Assembly (NCBI GenBank): GCA_035516155.1
Contig: DATJAP010000001.1
Coordinates: 191,152 to 255,151 of the forward strand
Reading direction: 5' to 3'
DNA from: JAJYKN01 sp035516155
Lineage (GTDB): Bacteria; Nitrospirota; UBA9217
Length of the DNA stretch: 64,000 nucleotides
Part shown: piece after piece, positions 36,666-45,456 of the stretch
Layout of the letters: each line of letters starts with the position of its first letter
Position numbering within the stretch: the first letter of the stretch is position 1
Program-made: the position numbers and the translations under genes
The notes under the pieces: model-generated
The model's database searches: none
What the model saw: only the letters and a program-made list of their open reading frames with translations
Told to the model about the DNA's origin: nothing

Positions 36666-37385
36666 TTACTGTTTTCCGCGCCTTGCACCGGCATTTTCAT
36701 TTTCTCTAACGCAGTTTATGAAGCTTAAAATCAGTGACCTATCCCGATCCGTCAATTCTGAGAATTCCACACCGATGTCGTATTTTCGATGCCCCTTGTT
36801 GTGCGTCAAGTGACACGAAACAACTTTTCCCATAAAACTTACAGGATCACAAGAGTTGAGCGACATCTCCATGAGAACCATGCTGTCTGTTTTCAATTTA
36901 TGATCAGTTTGAATAATTACGCCACTTTGGCTGATATCTTTTATGCCAAACTGCGTTGACAGATTCAGCACTTTTTCGTTGGGTGTTGTGATGGAAAACT
37001 GGATGTCGCGATAGAACCAGTTTGGCTGCTCTGGCACAGGTGTTTTCCTGTTATTGTCAATCGAGTCAAGAAAATCCTTGATCCTGCCAGCTGATTCATC
37101 TTTAAACATTATGCCTGCCGAGTAAATAGTGGCGGTTCCCCCATCAGCTCTTTTTTCAATCCCGCTTAATTCCGAACGAACTATTATCCCCTTTACGTTA
37201 ATATGCTTACCTTCGTATTCCAGCATCAACAAACACTCTTTCCCTATATTGAGCTTCCTGTCTGCCTTTATGGCGACGCCGCACAAGCTTATGTCAATAA
37301 TTTCTACGTCGCCGATTAAGCTCATCCTGCTGCTCAGATCGATTAAGTCCAGTTTGAATCTCTTGTATCTCCGCATGTTTCGCAT
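36666..37385 (-). CDS. Tandem PilZ-domain protein
   Basis: The product (239 aa from ATG 37385) contains two PilZ-like modules. The first, near residues 3-115, has MRRYKRFKLD (RxxxR) and DISLCGVAIKADRKLNIG (D/NxSxxG). The second, near 122-225, has FSITTPNEKVLNLSTQFGIK and DISQSGVIIQTDHKL. PilZ domains bind c-di-GMP; the first keeps both halves of the site (RRYKR and DxSxxG), while the second lacks the Arg motif. A GTG at 37436 extends the frame but lacks a ribosome-binding site, whereas GGAG lies 7 nt before ATG 37385. The HD-GYP protein at 42103 could be a functional partner in c-di-GMP signalling. Confidence 0.8.
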   Translation of the reverse strand: MRNMRRYKRFKLDLIDLSSRMSLIGDVEIIDISLCGVAIKADRKLNIGKECLLMLEYEGKHINVKGIIVRSELSGIEKRADGGTATIYSAGIMFKDESAGRIKDFLDSIDNNRKTPVPEQPNWFYRDIQFSITTPNEKVLNLSTQFGIKDISQSGVIIQTDHKLKTDSMVLMEMSLNSCDPVSFMGKVVSCHLTHNKGHRKYDIGVEFSELTDRDRSLILSFINCVRENENAGARRGKQ

Positions 37386-37436
37386 TCTGTAACTCCAATC
37401 GTGATGTGCTCTGTTAACCTGTTCCCTTTGAGACAC

Positions 37437-37991
37437 GCGAAAGGACCGAATCGCGGAAAACCGTTTTTTTCAATTTTGACGAAGATGAGTTCATATCAAT
37501 GCCGTCGATAGAGTGCTGTACTGTGCCTGGATGTCTATAAAATCGTGCTTGAGTGACAGGGCGACATCTCAAGTGGATTCCAGCTTCAACTAGCGCCCTG
37601 TGTCAGCATAGAGCTCTCCGACACTGAGGTCTACCCCGATACCCTTATGAAACCATTCATCAATATGTCCCGTCGCAGAGTGACCCTTTTTCATCAATGC
37701 TTATTATTTGGCAATTCTTCACAAAAGAACGCATGCCGTAATACCAATAATTATTGTTATACAAACATATTTTGTTCAATATTACTCAATCTGGTTTGGA
37801 CTGTCAAGGCTAAAAATTTCGGGGATATCGGATAGGATATTTACATAATCGTAGAATTTGCCAATGGTAGCGATGGGAATTGGGGGTGGACACGCGAAGT
37901 ATGCAAAATGCATTCAGCACATCCTCTGGGGCTAGCGCGTGTGCATGATTCAGGAAGCATTCGCTCTGTTCGATTTAAAACCGGATATCCT
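37437..37991. other. Intergenic region, no gene seen
   Basis: A 62-codon plus frame (37647-37835) has no support. No terminator or repeat was recognised. Confidence 0.4.
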
Positions 37992-38592
37992 TCACTCAAT
38001 TCCGAAAATAGCAGCTCCGGCGACCACTGACCAACTGACTGGAGACTGTTTTAAGACGCGGTGGCGAAGGTTCGTGATCTGCCCTGCCCGCGAGACGGCT
38101 ACGGTCTCCAAGTCAACGGGCGCGGCGCCCTGGCGATCAAAGAAGCGGACGCCGCCACCACGCAGGACGGGCACGACGTGGACGAGGATCTCGTCAATCA
38201 ACCGCGCTTCGATACACTGGCGGGCGACGCTGGTGCCGAGGACAAGCAGGGCCTTCCCCTCCGCGGCCCGGAGCGCCATAGCGACTGCGAATCGGATGTC
38301 ACCCGAGAGGAAAGTGATGGCCGTATCCTCCTCGTCGTCAGGCGCGTGATGCGTCAGCACGAACACGGGTCCGCTCCAGGCTCCACCGTAGACCTTCCCG
38401 AACTCTGGCACCAACCCGGCTTCCGACCCCCGTCGTAGGTTCTCCTGCCGCTCAGCGCGGTGCCGATCGTCTGGATGACTTCCTCCACCACCGGGTTAGG
38501 TCGGCAAATCGGACCATCCAGTCCATCCCATCGTTTGATCCGGCAATATAGCCGTCCAACGATATCATCCAGTGCCAGATAACCATTCCCAT
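37992..38592 (-). pseudogene. Dihydrofolate reductase/RibD C-domain family, with two frameshifts
   Basis: From ATG 38592 the frame reads MGMVIWHWMISLDGYIAGSN, then DGMDWMVRFADL, the usual start of the family. It must then shift near 38495 to read NPVVEEVIQTIGTALSGRRT, and shift again near 38415 to read VPEFGKVYGGAWSGPVFVLT. From there an intact frame runs through HHAP, LVLGTSVARQCIEARLIDEI and PVLRGGGVRFFD to the stop. All pieces are consecutive parts of one RibD_C/DHFR-like protein. Two single-base indels make it a pseudogene unless they are sequencing errors. GC content is higher than in the flanking DNA. Confidence 0.8.
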
Positions 38593-38856
38593 AGATCTAT
38601 ATCTGTCACGCTGTCAATTTATAGCGAACCGTCACAGAATCCCTCCTGCGCCTTCCGCAACGATGCATGTCGTCATTGACATTTCACTTAGTGGGGTGCC
38701 GCAAGGCTTCTTCTCCACGACGCCGTCGTTGCAGCCATGGTCTGCACAGCAGCTTCCTCCTCTTCCACCATGCCTCTCGTCTTGACGCCGGCTCTTTTCT
38801 ATCTGTTCCCCTGCAGGCTAATGACACAGAGTGCGACTCGACCTGCAAAGCCCTTC

Positions 38857-39519
38857 TTATGCCGCCTTCCTTTCAACTTTAAGCTTCCCCAGAAGCTCAG
38901 CAAGACGGTCCATGGTCTCGAACACCCCTTCCTCCATGCCGGCATCGAGCGAGCCGTCGCGGTCCTCAACGGACTGGTAAACGGATTTGGTCGTCACCTT
39001 TGTCTTGCAGCCAATGTCTTGTAGTGTACAAGTTTCAAGCGATACATGGCCCGGCATGCCTTCGAATTCAAAGGTATCGACAATCCGCTCGGGTGCAGCA
39101 ACCTCATGATACACACCGTGGAACGCGTACTCATTTCCAACAGCATCACGGTTGATGAATCGCCAGAGGCCGCCCGGTCGTACGTCCATTTTATCGACAA
39201 TGGTCGTAAAACGTCGTGGTTTCCACCATCGCGTTATGAGATCCCGATCCGTGTTTGCCTTGAACACGATATCTCGAGGCGCGTCAAAGACCCGCGTAAT
39301 GACAATCTCCTGTTTCCCCGGTTCTGCAATGATCCTCGTGTGGCCGCTTGCCACAATACCTTCAGCGAGTTTATCCAGTGACTGCTCCCAGCCGAGACCC
39401 GCAAACTGGATCATCTCGCCAGGAATGCCGACCTCCCGCACGATCATCCTTGTTTTGCCTCCCAGGATGTCTTCAAAAGTAACTGTCAGCATAACTTCCG
39501 CGGGCCATTCGCCAAGCAT
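38857..39519 (-). CDS. SRPBCC/AHSA1-family protein (second domain, fused to the tail of the first)
   Basis: The frame encodes 220 aa. Residues 1-55 (MLGEWPAEVMLTVTFEDILG...SLDKLAEGI) are the C-terminal end of an upstream AHSA1 domain. From about residue 56 a second complete AHSA1/SRPBCC domain follows (GHTRIIAEPGKQEIVITRVF, DAPRDIVFKANTDRDLITRW, WRFINRDAVGNEYAFHGVYH, ETMDRLAELLGKL). A GTG at 39354 after GAAGG could start the second domain on its own. SRPBCC proteins bind hydrophobic ligands; AHSA1-like members are often co-encoded with ArsR regulators. No stop separates the two domains here. Confidence 0.7.
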   Translation of the reverse strand: MLGEWPAEVMLTVTFEDILGGKTRMIVREVGIPGEMIQFAGLGWEQSLDKLAEGIVASGHTRIIAEPGKQEIVITRVFDAPRDIVFKANTDRDLITRWWKPRRFTTIVDKMDVRPGGLWRFINRDAVGNEYAFHGVYHEVAAPERIVDTFEFEGMPGHVSLETCTLQDIGCKTKVTTKSVYQSVEDRDGSLDAGMEEGVFETMDRLAELLGKLKVERKAA

Positions 39520-39841
39520 GCCATAGTGTGAGGCCGGGACGGGTTGCCGTGCTCGTCGGCAAAACTAATGGTTGCAGCAATCTTCTCTCTCGGTACGATT
39601 TCCCGATACCTGCCGGGATTCCAGAAATCTTTTACCACTCCATCAAGCCCCGCTCCGCGCATGCAGTAGACGTACTTGCCTCCCGGGCGAAAATCGATGC
39701 TGATGTGGGGTGCTGTGAAATCCTTCGGTCCCCACCATCGTTTGAAGAGCTCTGGATCGCTCCACGCTTTCCACACGTTATCACGCGGCGCGTCAAAGAT
39801 GCGCGTTATGGATAGTTCCTTTTTTTTATTGCGGTTGCCAT
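39486..39841 (-). pseudogene. SRPBCC/AHSA1-family protein (first domain), two frameshifts
   Basis: AGGAGG lies 6 nt before ATG 39841 (MATAIKK...), the natural start. The frame breaks after a run of eight A residues; adding one A would join it to the open frame KELSITRIFDAPRDNVWKAW, then FKRWWGPKDFTAPHISIDFR, PGGKYVYCMRG and EIVPREKIAATISF. A second one-base deletion near 39525 (NP to VPASHYG) shifts into the downstream frame MLGEWPAEV. Both changes are -1. This is either a decaying gene, homopolymer-based phase variation or slippage at the A-run, or sequencing error. Confidence 0.75.
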
Positions 39842-40580
39842 TTCGTTCCTCCTTTTTCAGCCTTTCTCTCCCGTGAACGTCACTTTGCCGGTTCGCAAAC
39901 AAACCATAAAGTTCTCTCACCTGAAAGTCCCCGTTTAATGACGTTTCAGGTTCGGCTTGCCTTCACGCCTTCGAGCAAAGGTGATATTATCACGTTCATG
40001 CTCATTATGTTCCCTCTGTAGTCCGTGATGGTCTCTACCGCGTACAGTCCCTGTAAAGTCGAATTGAGAGAATTATCATCCTCTTATCCAAAGATAGCAC
40101 GCAATTCGGCAGGGGCATACATATATATTCCTCATTTTTGCACTGTTCCACTGTACGACCGACAATAGAACCTCTCTGCCACGAGACAGACGGCGTCAAG
40201 GGATGGGTAACGTTTCACTAATGACGTTAACCATGATGGCTGCATGGTGCAGTGAAGACCGTGACATCAAAACACAGAAGAAAATTCCGGCGATGGTATG
40301 AATGATGTACCTCGCAAATATATCGACGAGAAATTTGCATTTTCATTTTACCGAGATTTTTTTACCGGTGCCTTCTACTAAATGGATACACATGTCGGTC
40401 GATCCGGATCTTTTTGCATACTATCGTGGTACCTCCTGCAGGCTCTGGATTTCCGAACCAATTGAAACGAGGTATAATATGATACTGTCACCTGCTGGGA
40501 TCAGATGAGGTGAGCCTCTTTGTCCCGAATACAGGGAACCAGAGAAGTAAAACGTGTTGCAAAAAGGAGGTCAGAATATC
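39842..40580. other. Intergenic region upstream of the SYLF gene
   Basis: No gene was recognised. A TATAAT at 40473-40478 is a possible -10 for the gene at 40581, but without a good -35. Confidence 0.4.
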
Positions 40581-41144
40581 ATGAATGCTCATGCTAGGCT
40601 TAGAACCCTTGTCGCGATGCTCTCGGTCGCAGTGATTTTTTTCATCGCTGATCCTGTTGCGAATGCGTTGACAAAAGCTGAGATTGACGTCGGCGTCACA
40701 ACTGCCCTGTCCCGATTTCAGAAGGATATCAAGGGAGGCTCCGAGTATCTGAAGGCGGCAAAGGGCGTGCTGGTCATGCCACACATCACCAAAGCCGGTT
40801 TCATCGTCGGCGGGCAGTATGGTCAGGGCTCTCTACAGGTCGGCGGCAAAATTGTCCAGTACTATAACCTCGTATCGGGCTCCCTGGGATGGCAGATAGG
40901 CGCCGAAGAGTATGACATGGTCATTATTTTTATGACCGACGATGCACTGAACAAATTCCGCAAGAGTGACGGCTGGGAGGCAGGCGTGGACGCCGAAGTA
41001 GCGTTTGTCCAAGTGGGGGCAACCGCGTCCGTCGCAACCCTCGTGAGCCAGAATCCCATTGCGGGGTTTGTCTTCGATCAGAAAGGTCTGATGGCGGGAG
41101 TATCTCTCAAAGGCGCCAAGTTTACTCCGATTCGCCCGGAGTAA
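40581..41144 (+). CDS. SYLF/YSC84-domain lipid-binding protein
   Basis: From ATG 40581 (AGGAGG upstream) the 187-residue product has a signal peptide ending near ANA. A SYLF domain follows: FQKDIKGGSEYLKAAKGVLV, MPHITKAGFIVGGQYGQG, YYNLVSGSLGWQIGAEEYDM, GWEAGVDAEVAFVQVGATAS, FDQKGLMAGVSLKGAKFTPI. Eukaryotic SYLF domains bind phosphoinositides; bacterial exported members are of unknown role, presumably envelope lipid-related. It is monocistronic. Confidence 0.88.
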   Translation: MNAHARLRTLVAMLSVAVIFFIADPVANALTKAEIDVGVTTALSRFQKDIKGGSEYLKAAKGVLVMPHITKAGFIVGGQYGQGSLQVGGKIVQYYNLVSGSLGWQIGAEEYDMVIIFMTDDALNKFRKSDGWEAGVDAEVAFVQVGATASVATLVSQNPIAGFVFDQKGLMAGVSLKGAKFTPIRPE

Positions 41145-41243
41145 GACGCAGTTGAGGAAAACGTCACTCCCTGTGACCTTCCTCTCCCCGGGGTGTGGGA
41201 AACTCGGACGCAGCACTTCAGAACGTGCATCAAAGGGACGTTC

Positions 41244-41492
41244 ATGGCGAAGGGTGGTATTGTGCTATTGATTATATCGGCCCATGCGGCGCTCCCGGGT
41301 CCCGATGGGTGCGTCGCGCCCTGTTCAACGTGCCACCCGCATACCGCCACATTGCTCCCGGGCATGAGTGTAAGCCGCAGGACATGGTACAGAGCAATGG
41401 GAGGGCTGCGGGAGAAGGAACGCCAGTGGGGGAATCCCAGAAGCGAGCATGGCGGGCCGGAGCATGAAAGGCGTCACAGCAAGGGAAAATGA
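41244..41492 (+). CDS. Possible small exported protein with a CxxCH motif
   Basis: An ATG at 41244 is preceded by AAGGGA with 6-nt spacing. The 82-residue product starts MAKGGIVLLIISAHAALPGP, a short signal-like segment, then CVAPCSTCHPHTATLLPGMS, containing one heme-attachment motif CSTCH. The C-terminal half is Arg/Glu/Gly-rich and low complexity. It could be a tiny monohaem cytochrome or a remnant of a larger one. The frame may also be fortuitous, as no family is recognised. Confidence 0.35.
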   Translation: MAKGGIVLLIISAHAALPGPDGCVAPCSTCHPHTATLLPGMSVSRRTWYRAMGGLREKERQWGNPRSEHGGPEHERRHSKGK

Positions 41493-41502
41493 ATGGGGTC
41501 TC

Positions 41503-42096
41503 TCATTCCTTGTTTTGCTGAAGATTTTTCATCTGGGTCATCGTCGTATCAATTGCTTTCATGACGTCTGCATTTTTCGGATCGAATAAGAGGATGCTTT
41601 TCCATATCGAAATCGCCTCGGCAAGATTGCCTTTTCTGTATTCGATCAGTGCGCGTTGAGAAAGATGCGAGCTGCTATCCACCAATCGTGCCTGGAGAAA
41701 TGGCTCATCGAATGACACCTCCGGGACGAGTTCCTGAAAGAACGGATAATTCTTCAGCAGGACATAATATGCCCGCCCCGATAAGGTAAAATCCTCCCTG
41801 CCGAAGGCTTCGTCAGCGGCGTGATGAATATCCTCTATGGTTTTGTGGTAGTTTTTGAGGAGCGTCTGGTTGTTCGGATATTTCCGGTAGGCCTCGGCAT
41901 AGAGGTCCAACGCACTTTTATAATCACCCTGGACGACATGCTGTTCAGATTTCACACGTATTCGATCGACTTCAATATGCACTTGATCGGCCAGCGTCTT
42001 GTCAATCCCTGCCTTCTTCTGCGACATGCAAGAGAGACACACCAGGAGTATCAAAACCGTGTGAAGCGCTATCATTCCCCGGGAAAAAGACTGCAT
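41503..42096 (-). CDS. TPR-type lipoprotein
   Basis: The 197-residue product has a lipoprotein signal (LVCLSCMS lipobox), then helical repeats: EQHVVQGDYKSALDLYAEAY, RKYPNNQTLLKNYHKTIEDI, LIEYRKGNLAEAISIWKSIL, LFDPKNADVMKAIDTTM, the TPR pattern with A/Y/P positions. It starts only 6 nt after the stop of the HD-GYP gene and is translationally coupled to it. It may serve as a periplasmic partner of that sensor's extracytoplasmic domain; that is inference. Confidence 0.8.
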   Translation of the reverse strand: MQSFSRGMIALHTVLILLVCLSCMSQKKAGIDKTLADQVHIEVDRIRVKSEQHVVQGDYKSALDLYAEAYRKYPNNQTLLKNYHKTIEDIHHAADEAFGREDFTLSGRAYYVLLKNYPFFQELVPEVSFDEPFLQARLVDSSSHLSQRALIEYRKGNLAEAISIWKSILLFDPKNADVMKAIDTTMTQMKNLQQNKE

Positions 42097-42102
42097 GCCC
42101 GT

Positions 42103-43455
42103 CTACCCCCACACCTCTTGCATTTCCTCGACAATGCTCTTATCCATGATCCTTGTGAAGACCTTCACGAGATCGGGACGGAATTGCGTGCCCGAACATT
42201 TTGTGAGCTCCTCCAGCGTCTCCATGAAGGAAATGGCGCCGCGATAGGGCCTGTTCGACGTCATCGCGTCGTAGGTGTCCGTGACGGCGATGATGGCGGC
42301 AAATAGTGGAATGGCATCCCCCTTCAGGCCGTCGGGATATCCTTTCCCGTTGTACCATTCGTGATGGTGCCTGACAGGGGGTATATATTTTTGCAGTGAC
42401 GGCGCTTTACTGAGAATCTCGGCCCCGTACTCGGTGTGGCGCATCATTTCATTGTATTCCGCCACAGTCAGCTTGTCTTTTTTGCGGAGGATTGCGTCCG
42501 GCGTTTTGATCTTACCGATATCATGGAACAAGCACGCGACCTCGAGCTCCTCCAACTCCGCGTTATTCAGTCCGATTTCTCTCCCGATTAGCAGAGAAAA
42601 CATGGCAACCCTCGTTGAATGACCATGGGTATAGGGATCTCTTGCGTCGATTGCCGCGGCGAGCACCCTCACCGTGGAAACATAGGAGTCCTCCAAATCT
42701 TTGGCATATTTATTGAGCTTGCCACTCTGTTCGTCTATCAATGCCGTCATTTCGTTGAAGCTTGCAGTCAGCTTCCCAAACTCGTCCTGCGAATAGATTT
42801 TGAGCCGCCGACGCCCTTTCCCCTCCTTGATGTCATCCACCCCTGCGGAAAGCTCTTGAATCGGCCTTGTCAAGAGCGACGAGAGAGCAATGCTGCCGGC
42901 GATGCCCAGCATGAGAATCACTGCAAACAAAAGCATGATCTTCTCTCGCGCTGCGCGTTCGGCATTCTGCAGCGTCAATTTGTTTACGCTGAGAATTACC
43001 CAGCCCTGCGGTTTATTGAACGAGACAATGGGGCTCACGATTTCGAAACATTCGACGGACGGACTCGATGATTCTGTAATCGTGGTTCCGTCGACGTCTT
43101 CCAGGAGCAGGCGCCCCTGAAGGGACAACACCGTTTTCCCGGTCCTGGCTATATCGCTGTCTGCGATGACCTTCATATCAGGGCCGACAATCGCTATGAA
43201 TTCGATGTCCTGATTTGCCTCGCGTATCCTGAAAACCATGTTGTCAAGACCGAGGAAATCTTTCGAGAGCAGACTGTAACCCGCAGATGCCGCAGTACTT
43301 TTTGACAGCGCTTCCGCTCTTTTAAGAACCTCCTGGAGGATTTGACGGTTCATTATCGTGAGGGTGATGAAGTAAAATGCCAGGGCGGAGATGATAAGCA
43401 GGATGAGCACCATGCCGGTTATTTTGAATCTGATGCTGTTAAATTTGATGAGCAT
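42103..43455 (-). CDS. Membrane-bound HD-GYP c-di-GMP phosphodiesterase
   Basis: The product (450 aa from ATG 43455) has a transmembrane helix near residues 13-35, a periplasmic sensor region of about 130 residues (dCache/sCache-like, with IVSFNKPQGWVILSVNK), a second helix near 170-195, a HAMP domain (LTRPIQELSAGVDDIKEG), a short coiled linker and an HD-GYP domain. The last has HGHSTRVAMFS, the ACLFHDIGKIKTPD dyad and HHEWYNGKGYPDGL, all metal ligands in place. It should hydrolyse c-di-GMP in response to a periplasmic signal. A GTG at 43500 extends the frame but is less likely. Confidence 0.93.
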   Translation of the reverse strand: MLIKFNSIRFKITGMVLILLIISALAFYFITLTIMNRQILQEVLKRAEALSKSTAASAGYSLLSKDFLGLDNMVFRIREANQDIEFIAIVGPDMKVIADSDIARTGKTVLSLQGRLLLEDVDGTTITESSSPSVECFEIVSPIVSFNKPQGWVILSVNKLTLQNAERAAREKIMLLFAVILMLGIAGSIALSSLLTRPIQELSAGVDDIKEGKGRRRLKIYSQDEFGKLTASFNEMTALIDEQSGKLNKYAKDLEDSYVSTVRVLAAAIDARDPYTHGHSTRVAMFSLLIGREIGLNNAELEELEVACLFHDIGKIKTPDAILRKKDKLTVAEYNEMMRHTEYGAEILSKAPSLQKYIPPVRHHHEWYNGKGYPDGLKGDAIPLFAAIIAVTDTYDAMTSNRPYRGAISFMETLEELTKCSGTQFRPDLVKVFTRIMDKSIVEEMQEVWG

Positions 43456-44070
43456 GTCGATATTAGATTTTCTTCTTAGGAACGAACATTCATGCGACAC
43501 CTAGCGTCATACTCAATACATCGCCAGCATCTTTACAATCGCGTTAGCGCTTGCATGAACGGTCCACGAGCCAACCAGTCCGCTAAGCACGAGCAGAAAC
43601 GAGCGACGCCGAATCCGAGAGCCAGCCACGACAAATCTTCATATTTTTCAATATAATCGACTCTTTCATTTCCGGGTTCGCCGATTAGGCATGGTATGCT
43701 CTTTGCCACGCGGGAATGTTACTATCCATTAGTACTTTTGTAAGATCAATACTGCATTCTTATCGGTATGTTTCCCGAAAACTTTAATGCAATCAAATCC
43801 AAATTGTAAGGGTCACGCCGTTGAGATAGTTGTTAAATTATCGGCATAATTTCGATCCGTTCGAATATACCTAGTCACACGGTTTTCTGCAAAAAATAAC
43901 CGATTGAACATACGTGAAATAACTAACAACGAAGCCAAAAAATATTGATGTGCGTTATGCATATGCGTAAATCCCGATCAACTCCCAAATAAAATTCGTT
44001 ATCGGTATCGATGATTATTTTACGGCAGGCTGGCGATTCCAGGTTACTCTATTTCCCCTCAGCAAGGGGT
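43456..44070. other. AT-rich intergenic region
   Basis: No supported gene was seen. A 38-codon minus frame (43508-43624) with one hydrophobic helix is the only protein-like stretch. Confidence 0.4.
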
Positions 44071-44395
44071 GGCTCTTTGTCAGCAGTCATGAGCACCCGC
44101 TCCAAAAGATTCCTGGATTGTCCATGAAAGACAACCTGACAGAGGAACTGTCAGCTTCAGCACGAAAGCAGGCCAAGATCAGGGAGAAACCGTCAGAGGG
44201 TCTGATCCATCATTCTGATTACGGCAGACAACGGGCGAGTATGGATACCAGACACTTCTTAAGCAATACAGGATCACACTTCGCATGCGCAGAAGCGGCA
44301 CATTTTATGATAATGCCCATAGAGAGTCATTCTTCACCATGTGGAAACGAGATTTGATTCACGGTGAGCAGCACCATCGCGCTCCCGCGATTTAA
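44071..44395 (+). pseudogene. IS3-family transposase remnant (C-terminal DDE part), frameshifted
   Basis: Consecutive pieces of an IS3-family orfB are readable in three frames: SAVMSTRSKRFLDC, then MKDNLTEELSASARKQAKIR with EKPSEGLIHHSDYGRQRAS, then RRSGTFYDNAHRESFFTMWK and RDLIHGEQHH. GLIHHSD and DNAxxESFF are the diagnostic DDE motifs. Only the C-terminal third survives, with at least two frameshifts and no visible terminal repeats. It lies just upstream of the pilus locus. Confidence 0.8.
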
Positions 44396-44610
44396 GTTTA
44401 CCAGCATTTGTGCCGATAAGGTTATCGTGGAATGACTCTGGCCGGGAGAATTGAATTATGAACAATCCGCAACCGTCGCAAAAGCATTGCAGCATCAGCC
44501 GAAATGAAGCCACCCCCCGCAGCATCATTTGGCTTCTTCAAGGCTGGCCCAGAAACTCCGTCACGGATTGTGCTGTCCATCATGGTGCGTAATTTCACGT
44601 GTCAAGGAGT
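44396..44610. other. Intergenic region upstream of the pilus regulatory block
   Basis: Nothing was recognised here. Sequence shared with the second pilin cassette begins near 44597. Confidence 0.4.
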
Positions 44611-44640
44611 TGACGTTATTTGTCAGGATACCGAGACAAA
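44611..44640. promoter_or_regulatory. Putative enhancer-binding-protein site, pilin cassette 1
   Basis: The 15-bp palindrome TGACGTTATTTGTCA (44611-44625) overlaps TTTGTC-N10-GACAAA (44619-44640). It lies 90 bp upstream of the sigma-54-type promoter, the usual distance for an activator site. It is conserved at 45790-45804. Confidence 0.5.
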
Positions 44641-44700
44641 GAATGTCATGTTATTTCTTTATAACGTATTTAAGATGCTAATAAATAACAACTTACATAT

Positions 44701-44716
44701 TGGCATGAATAGTGCT
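44701..44716 (+). promoter_or_regulatory. Sigma-54 promoter of pilin gene 1
   Basis: TGGCATGAATAGTGCT matches the -24/-12 consensus TGGCACG-N4-TTGCW at 24-GG and 12-GC with exact spacing and two mismatches. Transcription from about 44728 gives a 130-nt leader. The same element is at 45889. Confidence 0.7.
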
Positions 44717-44858
44717 ATTAAAGTTGCATAATAGTAAAATAGTATTATTTATTTCTTTTGAGTACAGCGATTTTTTTAGCAAACTATATATTTGCTGGAT
44801 AGAAACAAAAATATGTCACCCACGTTGTGGGTAACAAATCCAAAGGAGGAAAGCAGCT

Positions 44859-45344
44859 ATGAATAAGGTAGTCTCATTAGCATCATCGGTTGTTGTCGTG
44901 GCGTTGATCGTTCTTGTGATGGGAGGAGTGGCGTTGGCGACGAATTCCAATAACCTGACCGTTAGCGCCGCAGTAGCGCCAGGGTGTTACTTTAGTACTT
45001 TAAATTCAACATTGTCATTTAACCTTGATCCGTCGGTGGGTGGAAATGTTGTAACCAGCGTGTCTCCCCAGTTCTGGTGCACGTTAGGCACAACGGTTAC
45101 GACGCCTGTATTATACACCCAGGGTCTGCATTATTCGGGCACAAGTAACCGGATGCAGAGTTCCTCAAACCCGACGCAATTCATCCCGTACAGTCTCTTG
45201 CTGACCCCTAGCGGTACGGCGGGGCTCGGCAAAAGCAACCCCCTCACTTTGACGGTCCAAGGTACAGTGCTCCAAGCCGATTATATTAATGCCCTGGCAG
45301 TAGCCGACTATCAAGATTCGGTTGTTATCACCATTCAACCCTAG
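44859..45344 (+). CDS. Spore-coat-protein-U-type pilin subunit 1 (archaic chaperone-usher)
   Basis: The 161-residue product has a signal peptide (ending near ALA) and an SCPU (spore coat U/CsuA-B) domain: LTVSAAVAPGCYFSTL, then LSFNLDPS, FWCTLGTTVTTPVLYTQGLH, YSGTSNRMQSSS, FIPYSLLLTPSGT and a C-terminal strand ending VVITIQP. Two cysteines form the expected disulfide. It is a donor-strand-exchange subunit assembled by the chaperone and usher encoded downstream. AAGGAGG precedes the ATG. A near-perfect terminator follows, so it can be made as a single-gene transcript, presumably in large amounts. Confidence 0.9.
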   Translation: MNKVVSLASSVVVVALIVLVMGGVALATNSNNLTVSAAVAPGCYFSTLNSTLSFNLDPSVGGNVVTSVSPQFWCTLGTTVTTPVLYTQGLHYSGTSNRMQSSSNPTQFIPYSLLLTPSGTAGLGKSNPLTLTVQGTVLQADYINALAVADYQDSVVITIQP

Positions 45345-45363
45345 TTGATCATGACGTCATTAC

Positions 45364-45405
45364 TTATGGCCATGCACGCGTCGCATGCATGGCCATAACT
45401 TTTTT
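45364..45405 (+). terminator. Strong intrinsic terminator after pilin gene 1
   Basis: TTATGGCCATGCA (45364-45376) and TGCATGGCCATAA (45386-45398) form a perfect 13-bp stem with a 9-nt loop, followed by six T residues. The homologous sequence after pilin gene 2 (46551-46594) has lost most of the stem. Confidence 0.9.
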
Positions 45406-45434
45406 CTCAGAACCGCGACAATTGCGGTGATAGC

Positions 45435-45456
45435 GTGAAACGGAAAATATCCATCC
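45435..45456 (+). pseudogene. Stub of the third-subunit gene left by duplication
   Basis: GTGAAACGGAAAATATCC and the bases before it match the start of the third-subunit gene at 46624 (GTGAAAATGAAAATATCC, shared upstream sequence CTTTTTTCTCAGAAC). Homology stops after about seven codons (MKRKISI versus MKMKISI). The 126-codon frame that continues to 45815 is not an SCPU protein. Confidence 0.65.

Noticed and set aside
43508..43624. 38-codon minus frame with a single hydrophobic helix upstream of the HD-GYP gene
   Set aside because: Too short, no ribosome-binding site and no family match; may be a membrane-protein remnant, but evidence is insufficient.
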